A stretch of 14,963 bases of DNA. Origin: Deltaproteobacteria bacterium. GTDB taxonomy: Bacteria; Desulfobacterota; Deferrimicrobia; Deferrimicrobiales; Deferrimicrobiaceae. The notes beneath the pieces are model-generated. The model was not told the origin of the DNA, ran no database searches, and saw only the letters and a program-made list of their open reading frames with translations. Position 1 is the first letter of the stretch, and every line of letters starts with the position of its first letter. The DNA is taken from assembly GCA_025357175.1 (NCBI GenBank), contig JANXPS010000167.1, positions 1 to 14,963 on the forward strand, written 5' to 3'. Below are positions 9,679 through 14,963 of this stretch, piece by piece. The position numbers were made by a program, and so were the translations under genes.

Positions 9679-9742
9679 TCACCTGGGGCCGGAGGCGAGC
9701 GACGCCTTCGCCAACTCATGGCCCATCGGGATGCCCATGCGA

Positions 9743-11917
9743 TTACGCTTTCCGGCGTTCGGCGCGGATCGCGTCCGTCGTCATGGGCAGCGAGCGAAGA
9801 CGAATGCCGGAGGCGGCGTACAGCGCATTGGCGACCGCCGGTGCGACGGGTGGAACGCCCGGCTCGCCCACGCCGCCTGGCGCTTCGGTGCTCGAAACGA
9901 TATGCACCTCGATACCGGGCGCCTCGCCCATCCGCAGGATCGGGTAATCGTCGAAGCTGCCCTGGACGACCCGGCCGGACTTGAGCGTGATCGCCCCGTG
10001 AAGCGCCGCCGACAGACCGAAGGCGACCGCCGATTCCATCTGCGCCTCGATGATGCCCGGATTGACCACCTCGCCGCAGTCTATGGCGCAGACCACCTTC
10101 CGGACACGCAGCTGCGAGTCGGAATCCAGCGAGAGCTCGGCCACGTAGGCGATGAAGCTGCCGAAAGACTCATGCGCCGCGATGCCCCTCCCGTGCCCCT
10201 TCGGCATCGGGCTTCCCCAGCCCGCCTTTTTGGCGGCCAGTTCCAGGACGCCGCGACGCCGCGACACGGCCGGCAACAGCGACAGCCGGTATTCGAGTGG
10301 ATCCTTTTTCGCCGCGTGCGCGGCCTCGTCGATGAAGCTTTCCACGGCGAACGCGGTATGCGAATGGCCCACCGAGCGCCACCAGAGCACCGGGACCGGC
10401 TGTTTCGGGGAATGCAGGTCGACCTGGATATTCGCGACCGTGTAGGGAAGCTCCTTGGCCCCCTCGACCGACGTCTCGTCGATCCAGTCGGCGGCCGGGT
10501 TCGGCATGAACGGCGTACCGCCTAGGATCGACTGCCCAACGAGGGTATGAGCCCAGGAAACGGGCCTGCCTTCCGTGTCGAATCCCGCGGCGATCCGGCT
10601 GTGCCACATGGGCCTGTAGAATCCGCCCCGGATATCGTCTTCGCGCGTCCAGACCACCTTGACCGGCGCCCCGGCACCCTTCGCCACGTGGACCGCCTCG
10701 GAAACGAAATCGGATGCGGGATTCGCGCGCCGGCCGAAACCGCCACCCAGCAACGTGGTGTGAAGACTGACCTTTTCCGGCGGCAGTCCCGTGATTTTAG
10801 CGGCCGCATCGCGGTCCCACGTCTGCGCCTGCGACCCCGTCCAGATCTCGCAGCTTCCTTTTTTGATGTCGACGAGACAGTTGAGCGGCTCCATCGGGGC
10901 GTGCGCAAGGTAGGGTACCGCATAATCGGACACGATCCGTTTCGCGGCGCGGGGAAACGCATGGGCGACGTCGCCTTCCTTGCGGGCAACCGCGCCCGGA
11001 GTCGAAGCCAGCCCCGCATAGTCGGACAGCATGCCGTCCGTCGAAAGCTTCGCCCCCGCCCCGTCCGCCCACGCAACCTCGAGCGCCTCGCGTCCCCGCT
11101 TCGCCGAGTGGAAATCGGCCGCGACGACAGCCACGCCGGAAGGCACCTGGAATATGGCCTTCACGCCGGGAACGGCCTTCGCCTTGGCGGCATCGAACGA
11201 GACGACCGTTCCCCCGAATACGGGCGGCCGCGCGACGAGGGCGGTCAGCATGCCGGGCACCCTTACGTCGAGGCCGAAAAGCGCGCTCCCCTCGACCTTC
11301 GCCGGCGAATCGAGCCGGTGAACCCTCTGTCCGACCAACTTCCGGTCGGCGCGCGCCTTGAGCGCCACCTCCTTCGGGACCGGCAGTTTCGCGGCAGCCC
11401 CCGCAAGCTTGCCGTAGGCGGTCCGCCGTCCGTCGGCATGGACCACGGAGCCGTTTTCGGCCCGACAATCCTTCGGTTCGGCCTTCCAACCGGACGCGGC
11501 CGCGGCGATCAGCATCATCCGCGCCGTTGCCCCCGCCTTGGAGAGCCGCTCCCATTCCGTCCTGACGCTCGTGCTGCCCCCCGTCACCTGCGTTCCGAAT
11601 TTCGCGTGGTTGTAGGCGGGATCGACCGGAGCCGGTTCGAAGCGAACCGTTTTCCAGTCGCAGGCGAGCTCCTCGGCCACGAGCATCGGAAGACTGGTAT
11701 AGACGCCCTGTCCCATCTCGGATTTGTTGATGACGACCGTCACTAGGCCGTCCGGGCCGATGCGCAGGAAGGCGTTCGGCGCGAATACATCCGGGGACGG
11801 TTCGGCGCCGGAAGCGACGCGCAAGACGGGGAGGTGGAATCCGAGGATGAGGCCTCCTCCCAGGACGAGTTCCGACTTGAGAAGATCGCGGCGGGTCACG
11901 CGGACGATGTCGCTCAT
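9743..11917 (-). CDS. iorB: Molybdenum hydroxylase large subunit, isoquinoline 1-oxidoreductase beta type
   Basis: This is the molybdopterin-binding large subunit of a xanthine-oxidase-family hydroxylase, 724 residues, which oxidises aldehydes or N-heterocycles with water as oxygen donor. It opens with a twin-arginine signal, TRRDLLKSELVLGGGLILGF (Arg9-Arg10), so it is expected to be exported folded with cofactor. Family motifs are SEMGQGVYTSLPMLVAEEL (66-84), GGGFGRR (391-397), WTREDDIRGGFYRPMWHSRI (423-442) and GGVGEPG with the likely catalytic Glu685. The domain order fits the isoquinoline 1-oxidoreductase beta / membrane aldehyde dehydrogenase group. The ATG at 11917 has GGAGG five bases upstream and overlaps the iorA stop as ATGA. 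No FAD subunit, cytochrome c partner or XdhC-like maturation gene is in the window. The substrate is unknown; the symbol denotes the family, not proven isoquinoline activity. Confidence 0.9.
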   Translation of the reverse strand: MSDIVRVTRRDLLKSELVLGGGLILGFHLPVLRVASGAEPSPDVFAPNAFLRIGPDGLVTVVINKSEMGQGVYTSLPMLVAEELACDWKTVRFEPAPVDPAYNHAKFGTQVTGGSTSVRTEWERLSKAGATARMMLIAAAASGWKAEPKDCRAENGSVVHADGRRTAYGKLAGAAAKLPVPKEVALKARADRKLVGQRVHRLDSPAKVEGSALFGLDVRVPGMLTALVARPPVFGGTVVSFDAAKAKAVPGVKAIFQVPSGVAVVAADFHSAKRGREALEVAWADGAGAKLSTDGMLSDYAGLASTPGAVARKEGDVAHAFPRAAKRIVSDYAVPYLAHAPMEPLNCLVDIKKGSCEIWTGSQAQTWDRDAAAKITGLPPEKVSLHTTLLGGGFGRRANPASDFVSEAVHVAKGAGAPVKVVWTREDDIRGGFYRPMWHSRIAAGFDTEGRPVSWAHTLVGQSILGGTPFMPNPAADWIDETSVEGAKELPYTVANIQVDLHSPKQPVPVLWWRSVGHSHTAFAVESFIDEAAHAAKKDPLEYRLSLLPAVSRRRGVLELAAKKAGWGSPMPKGHGRGIAAHESFGSFIAYVAELSLDSDSQLRVRKVVCAIDCGEVVNPGIIEAQMESAVAFGLSAALHGAITLKSGRVVQGSFDDYPILRMGEAPGIEVHIVSSTEAPGGVGEPGVPPVAPAVANALYAASGIRLRSLPMTTDAIRAERRKA

Positions 11918-12378
11918 GCCGCGCCTCCGGGAGACGTTTTTCCGGCCGCGCGCCGGATGGCCTTGCGGATGCGGGGGTACGTTCCGCAGCGGCACAGGTT
12001 GGGGTCCATTCCTTCGTCGATCGCGGCGTCGTCGGGGTCCGGGTGCGCGGCGAGGAGCGCGGCCGCCCGCATGATCTGCCCCGGCTGGCAATAGCCGCAC
12101 TGGGACACTTCCTCCTCGATCCAGGCCGCCTTGACCGGGTGGGTGGCGGGCAGCCCCTCGACCGTGGTGACCTTCCGGGTTCCCACGTCTCCCGCCGCGA
12201 TCTGGCATGAAAACTCGGCCTTTCCGTCGATGTGGACCGTGCAGGCGCCGCACAGCCCTTCCCCGCAGCCGAACTTGGTGCCCGTGAACCCCAGATGGTC
12301 CCGTAGAACCCAGAGGAGCGGCACGTCCGGGGGGACATCCGCCTGGTACTGCTTTCCGTTGATCGAAAGGGAAACCAT
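11914..12378 (-). CDS. iorA: [2Fe-2S] small subunit of molybdenum hydroxylase, IorA type
   Basis: This is the 154-residue iron-sulfur subunit that carries electrons from the molybdenum site of its partner. The plant-type ferredoxin cluster is bound by Cys38, Cys43, Cys46 and Cys58 (GCGEGLCGACTVHI ... FSC). The second cluster in the helical domain uses Cys94, Cys97, Cys129 and Cys131 (CGYCQPGQ ... NLCRCGTYPRI). Length and motif spacing match IorA/CoxS-type subunits. The ATG at 12378 (MVSLSINGKQY) is preceded by AAGGAGA at good spacing; an upstream in-frame ATG at 12549 would add 57 residues lacking family resemblance and would lie upstream of the likely promoter. It has no signal sequence, so if the complex is periplasmic it must be carried out by the Tat signal of IorB. 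It overlaps iorB by 4 bp. Confidence 0.93.
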   Translation of the reverse strand: MVSLSINGKQYQADVPPDVPLLWVLRDHLGFTGTKFGCGEGLCGACTVHIDGKAEFSCQIAAGDVGTRKVTTVEGLPATHPVKAAWIEEEVSQCGYCQPGQIMRAAALLAAHPDPDDAAIDEGMDPNLCRCGTYPRIRKAIRRAAGKTSPGGAA

Positions 12379-12477
12379 CGCATGTCTCCTTCGCCTGACG
12401 GCTCCGGATCCGGGGCGGCGAGCCGGCGAGATGAATTCCGGACGACGAGTGGGGGGGCTTGAATCCTGTATGCGGCA

Positions 12478-12508
12478 ATTATATCCATCGTCCGTGTGGA
12501 AACCACAA
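12478..12508 (-). promoter_or_regulatory. probable iorAB promoter
   Basis: The minus strand carries a perfect TATAAT at 12483-12478. A weak -35 candidate, TTGTGG (12508-12503), lies 19 bases upstream; TGGTTT at 16 bases is an alternative. The implied transcript would start near 12471 and have a leader of about 90 bases with a run of seven G/C (12451-12457). The -35 region overlaps the inverted repeat at 12495-12507, which would suit repressor or activator control. Confidence 0.45.
12495..12507. repeat. inverted repeat TGTGG-AAA-CCACA
   Basis: A perfect 5-bp palindrome with a 3-base centre lies across the probable -35 region of iorAB and upstream of the aldo/keto reductase remnant. Its position suggests an operator, but no regulator gene is in the window to pair with it. 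Confidence 0.5.
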
Positions 12509-12512
12509 GAAG

Positions 12513-12529
12513 ATTCGTCTGCGACGAAT
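12513..12529. repeat. inverted repeat ATTCGTC-TGC-GACGAAT
   Basis: The two 7-base arms (12513-12519 and 12523-12529) are perfectly complementary around TGC, giving a 17-base palindrome centred about 20 bp from the neighbouring one. It lies between the divergent iorA and aldo/keto reductase remnant. No T run follows on the plus strand, so an operator is more likely than a terminator; this is inference. Confidence 0.55.
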
Positions 12530-12569
12530 GGGGAGGGCGCTACGTCCAACTGTTCATGGGGGATGGGCC

Positions 12570-12737
12570 ATGAACAAGCGCAAACTGGGAAATTCGGGGC
12601 TGGAAATCTTCCCGTTGGCGTTCGGCGGCAACGTGTTCGGGTGGACGCTCGATCAGCTCCACGACCTGGTCGCGGCTACCCGCCTGAAGCTCGACGAGAA
12701 CTCGATCGCGCTGTTGGACGAGGCAAGCGGGTACTAA
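12570..12737 (+). pseudogene. Aldo/keto reductase remnant with large internal deletion
   Basis: The 55-codon frame joins two ends of an aldo/keto reductase. Residues 1-26 (MNKRKLGNSGLEIFPLAFGG, then NVFGWT) match the N-terminal beta strand of the family. Residues 27-55 (LDQLHDLVAATRLKLDENSI, then ALLDEASGY) match the C-terminal end, normally some 250 residues later. The whole TIM barrel, with the catalytic Asp, Tyr, Lys and His, is missing. Because the frame is preserved across the join, a peptide could still be made, but it cannot be a reductase. A GGGGGATGG stretch precedes the ATG. It is divergent from iorA and its stop codon overlaps the stop of the convergent barrel-protein gene. An assembly or cloning artefact is the main alternative. 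Confidence 0.8.
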
Positions 12738-13807
12738 ATACCCTTGAAGTAAAGTTCGAAGCGGAAGGTGACCACGCTGACCGGGTGGTACCCTCCCATG
12801 GCGCCCCTCACCCAGTTCTGGACCGGTTCGACCTCGGCGTAGATCCAGTCGCGATGGATGCTTTGCCGGTACCGCGTCAGCACATAGTACGTGTTGACGT
12901 TCGCCGCGGGGCGGGTGGCGCCGCTCACACCCACGGCGAAGGCCGTCGCTTTTCCGCTCCTGAGTTCGTGCAGGATTCCCGTCTCGCTGGTCCATTCCAT
13001 CCCGCTGCTGATCTGCGTGGTGGTCTCGGTGTTCGCCCATCGCAGAATCGTCTTCTCGCGCAGTCGATGCTGGAAATCGATCGAGGTCGACTGGCCGAGG
13101 CCGTCGTGCGTGCGCCAGAACGCCGTCGGAGTGAACACGACCAGCACGTTGTTGTCGAAAAAGGGATAGGCATATTGGTACCTGGCGCGGAGATAGGTGA
13201 CGAGCGGCAGCTTGATGAGGACGCCGACGCCGATATCCGCCACCGACCGGGCGGTCTTCGCCATCTCGTATCGGAGTTCGGTCGACGTCGAGTGGAACGC
13301 CCCGCGCGCCGGCACGCCGTGGAGCGTCGACGTGTCGCCCGGGATTCCGAGCACGTCATCGAACGTTTCGGACGAGAAAACGAGGCGAAACTTTGCGCGC
13401 AGCAACTTGCTCAATTTTGTCAGGTGGATGTTGGCTCGCAGGTCGGTGCGGAAGGTGAAGGTCTTGTCGGTTCCGAAACGAAAGTTGTTGCGCCACCGGA
13501 GAGTCGATTCGGCGGGAGTGACGGCCTCGTGGGTCTTGTCGCCGAAGAAATCGTCGAACCACTGGACCGTTTCCTGGGTGCCGCGGGCCACATAGGTGTG
13601 CGCCTGGTCGACCCAGTTGTTGTCGGTGTAGACGGGCGGGACGATGACGGAATTGTCGAGGTAATCTGCCGAGTTGTCGAGGGCGGAGGCCGAGTTGTCG
13701 GGGACGGAGGCCGTGGCGGCGGCGGGAAACAGGACCGCCAACAGGAGCAGGAGTACCACGAGCGGCTTAAGCGAGAAGCGGCCTATCGGTATTTCAGGAT
13801 GCACCAT
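12734..13807 (-). CDS. Exported protein with DNS heptapeptide repeats, probable outer-membrane beta-barrel
   Basis: I do not recognise a named family. The 357-residue product begins with a basic/hydrophobic signal peptide (FSLKPLVVLLLLLAVLFPAA) with likely cleavage after ATA at residue 33. Three tandem seven-residue units starting with Asp-Asn-Ser follow at 37, 44 and 51. From about residue 100 the chain is rich in alternating aromatic/hydrophobic and polar strands (STLRWRNNFRF, TFTFRTDLRANIHL, DWIYAEVEPVQNWVRG) and ends VSVVTFRFELYFKGI. This pattern fits an outer-membrane barrel of perhaps 12-16 strands, by eye. The ATG at 13807 is the only start close to the signal peptide; it overlaps the end of the glycosyltransferase gene by 25 bp and has only a weak ribosome site. 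Likely co-transcribed with gpsA and the glycosyltransferase. It could instead be a periplasmic beta-rich protein. Confidence 0.7.
   Translation of the reverse strand: MVHPEIPIGRFSLKPLVVLLLLLAVLFPAAATASVPDNSASALDNSADYLDNSVIVPPVYTDNNWVDQAHTYVARGTQETVQWFDDFFGDKTHEAVTPAESTLRWRNNFRFGTDKTFTFRTDLRANIHLTKLSKLLRAKFRLVFSSETFDDVLGIPGDTSTLHGVPARGAFHSTSTELRYEMAKTARSVADIGVGVLIKLPLVTYLRARYQYAYPFFDNNVLVVFTPTAFWRTHDGLGQSTSIDFQHRLREKTILRWANTETTTQISSGMEWTSETGILHELRSGKATAFAVGVSGATRPAANVNTYYVLTRYRQSIHRDWIYAEVEPVQNWVRGAMGGYHPVSVVTFRFELYFKGI
13648..13710. repeat. three tandem 21-bp units encoding DNSxxxL
   Basis: The units 13669-13689 and 13690-13710 abut directly and differ at only two positions; both start GCCGAGTTGTCG. 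A third, more diverged unit at 13648-13668 keeps GAATTGTCGAGG. The period is exactly seven codons, so copy-number change keeps the frame of the exported protein. Confidence 0.85.
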
Positions 13808-14472
13808 AGCGCCCGGGCCCCATCCTTCCAGCCGATCTTTTTCCCCTCTGCGTATGTGCGCCCGGAATAGGTGATTCCCACTTCGTAGATGCGGCATCCC
13901 ATCCGCGCGACCTTGGCGGTGACCTCGGGCTCGAAACCGAACCGGTCTTCCTCGATCCGGATGTTCCGGATGATGTCTCCCCTGAACGCCTTGTAGCACG
14001 TTTCCATGTCGGTCAGGTTGATGTTCGTGAACATGTTGGACAGGGAGGTCAGGAAGCGGTTCCCGACCGAGTGCCAGTAGTAGAGAACCCTGCGCGTTTC
14101 CCCGCCGGTGAAACGCGATCCGTAGACCACGTCGGCCCGTCCGTCGAGGATCGGTCCGAGCAGTTTCGGATATTCCTGCGGGTCGTATTCGAGATCGGCG
14201 TCCTGGATGATGAGGAAATCGCCGGTCGAACGGGCGATGCCGCTGCGCAACGCGGCCCCTTTCCCCATGTTCCGTTCGTGGAACAGCACCGTCCTGGAAT
14301 CGTCTTTCAGCGCCTCGAGCGCCTGGCGGCTTCCGTCGGTGGATCCGTCGTCGATGAGGATGATCTCCCGTTCCAGTTCATCCGGCAGCGCGACCGACTC
14401 GACCCTGGACACGAGTTCGGCGATGGTCTTCGCCTCGTTGTACACCGGGATGACGATGGACAGCTTTTTCAA
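13783..14472 (-). CDS. Family 2 glycosyltransferase, dolichol-phosphate-mannose-synthase-like
   Basis: This 229-residue cytoplasmic enzyme probably transfers a sugar from a nucleotide sugar to a polyprenyl phosphate or a glycan precursor. GT-A fold motifs are LSIVIPVYNEAKTIAEL (4-20), LIDDGSTDGS (39-48), the metal-binding DADLEYDP (91-98), DVVYGSRF (114-121), DMETCYKAFR (155-164), RFGFEPEV (177-184) and SGRTYAEGKKIGWKDG (203-218). No membrane segments follow, so it is the short soluble type. I choose a TTG start at 14472: GAGGTG lies at good spacing before it and the protein then begins MKKLSIVIPVYNE. The ATG at 14562 would add 30 residues without family resemblance and would overlap gpsA. 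The gene lies 58 bp after gpsA and overlaps the next gene by 25 bp. The acceptor is unknown. Confidence 0.92.
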   Translation of the reverse strand: MKKLSIVIPVYNEAKTIAELVSRVESVALPDELEREIILIDDGSTDGSRQALEALKDDSRTVLFHERNMGKGAALRSGIARSTGDFLIIQDADLEYDPQEYPKLLGPILDGRADVVYGSRFTGGETRRVLYYWHSVGNRFLTSLSNMFTNINLTDMETCYKAFRGDIIRNIRIEEDRFGFEPEVTAKVARMGCRIYEVGITYSGRTYAEGKKIGWKDGARALWCILKYR

Positions 14473-14488
14473 AGCGACACCTCGAAGA

Positions 14489-14516
14489 GCCGGATCCGGC
14501 CCGGCATCTCGCCGGG
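14489..14516. repeat. palindrome plus hairpin in the gpsA/glycosyltransferase gap
   Basis: GCCGGATCCGGC (14489-14500) is a perfect 12-bp palindrome. It runs into CCCGGC-ATCTC-GCCGGG (14500-14516), a 6-bp stem with a 5-base loop. On the minus strand this stands between the gpsA stop and the TTG start of the glycosyltransferase. No T tract follows, so it may be an intra-operon RNA structure; GC-rich composition also makes such pairs easy by chance. Confidence 0.4.
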
Positions 14517-14530
14517 GCCCGGTCCCGATT

Positions 14531-14963
14531 TCAGTCCCGTTCCATCTTGAGATCCCGGGCAAACAGCTCGGATACCGCCGCGCGAACCTCTTTACCCTCG
14601 TGGAGGATCCGGTAGACCTGCTCGGAGATCGGCATCGGAACGCCCGTGCGCGAGGCCAGCGTGAACGCCGCCTTCGCCGTGTCGATCCCTTCCGCCACCA
14701 TCGTCATGCCCGACAGGATGTCGGCGATCGTTTCGCCCCGCCCGAGCCGCACGCCGACGGTCCGGTTGCGCGACTGGTCGCCCGTGCAGGTGAGCACCAG
14801 GTCGCCGAGGCCCGCCAGCCCGGAGAAGGTCTGGGGATGGGCGCCCAGGTAGACTCCGACCCGGTTGATCTCGGCCAGGCCGCGCGAGATCAGCAGCGCC
14901 CGGGCGTTGTGCCCGAAGGCGAGACCGTCGCACATGCCGGCGGCGATCGCCATCACGTTTTTC
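14531..14963 (-). CDS. gpsA: GpsA, NAD(P)-dependent glycerol-3-phosphate dehydrogenase (5' part missing)
   Basis: GpsA reduces dihydroxyacetone phosphate to sn-glycerol-3-phosphate, the backbone of phospholipids. The 143 visible codons are the C-terminal substrate-binding half. The visible part begins KNVMAIAAGMCDGLAFGHNA, where the first Lys corresponds to the catalytic lysine of the family. It continues ARALLISRGLAEI, TFSGLAGLGDLVLTCTGDQS, RNRTVGVRLGRGE, MVAEGIDTAKAAF, GVPMPISEQVYRILHEGKEV and ends FARDLKMERD. These blocks appear in normal order without interruption. The Rossmann-fold N terminus lies beyond the right edge. The stop is TGA at 14533-14531, 58 bp before the glycosyltransferase, suggesting one transcript. 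Confidence 0.96.
   Translation of the reverse strand, partial: KNVMAIAAGMCDGLAFGHNARALLISRGLAEINRVGVYLGAHPQTFSGLAGLGDLVLTCTGDQSRNRTVGVRLGRGETIADILSGMTMVAEGIDTAKAAFTLASRTGVPMPISEQVYRILHEGKEVRAAVSELFARDLKMERD

Noticed and set aside
10547..11746. 399-codon plus-strand frame opposite iorB
   Set aside because: It is composition-driven antisense frame; the minus-strand reading has all molybdenum hydroxylase motifs.
12404..12433. CCGGATCCGG and GCCGGCGAGATG shared, in altered order, with the gpsA/glycosyltransferase gap near 14489-14516
   Set aside because: The shared words are short, GC-rich and rearranged, so chance is the simpler explanation; no longer repeat unit is present.
12459..12485. Plus-strand TTGAAT and TATATC as a promoter for the AKR remnant
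   Set aside because: The spacing is only 15 bases, and the same AT-rich patch is better explained by the perfect minus-strand TATAAT for iorAB.
12131..13870. 579-codon plus-strand frame across the iorA leader and the barrel gene
   Set aside because: It runs antisense over iorA and the barrel gene and overlaps the AKR remnant in another frame. It has no recognisable domain.

Overview
The window is a GC-rich, densely coded stretch of a Gram-negative bacterial chromosome. Evidence for a Gram-negative cell is a lipoprotein-type parvulin, a SurA-like periplasmic chaperone and a predicted outer-membrane barrel protein. The gene content and order (nadA-mfd-ppiC-surA-like-pdxA-uvrA) suggest a deltaproteobacterium in the broad sense (Desulfuromonadota/Desulfobacterota-like). 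That placement is an inference from gene content, not from a marker alignment. All intact genes lie on the minus strand. The only plus-strand coding signal is a short remnant of an aldo/keto reductase.

Layout from right to left, in the direction of transcription: the C-terminal part of gpsA (14963-14531); a family 2 glycosyltransferase with a TTG start (14472-13783); a signal-peptide protein with a seven-residue DNS repeat and a barrel-like body (13807-12734); a plus-strand aldo/keto reductase remnant converging on it (12570-12737); a 191-bp divergent intergenic region with a perfect TATAAT and two inverted repeats; a two-gene molybdenum hydroxylase unit, iorA-iorB type (12378-9743); then a long array nadA (9585-8665), mfd (8656-5189), ppiC-type lipoprotein (5141-4284), surA-like gene (4134-3151), DinB-family gene (3131-2580), pdxA (2583-1585) and uvrA (1579 to the left edge, 3' part missing). 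No gene-free stretch exceeds 300 bases.

The left two thirds is housekeeping: NAD synthesis (NadA), vitamin B6 synthesis (PdxA), envelope protein folding (two parvulin/SurA relatives) and nucleotide excision repair (Mfd and UvrA, which act in the same transcription-coupled pathway). Junctions are tight: 8 bp between nadA and mfd, 4-bp ATGA overlaps at dinB-pdxA and iorA-iorB, and 5 bp between pdxA and uvrA. A probable terminator overlaps the stop codon of the ppiC gene and may split the array into two transcription units. I see no CRISPR, phage, insertion sequence, tRNA or rRNA. The most unusual items are the internally deleted aldo/keto reductase, the DNS tandem repeat, the paired inverted repeats in front of iorAB, the degenerate isomerase domain of the SurA-like protein, and the placement of a DinB-family gene between the two excision-repair genes. 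I do not see convincing evidence of a new multi-gene system.
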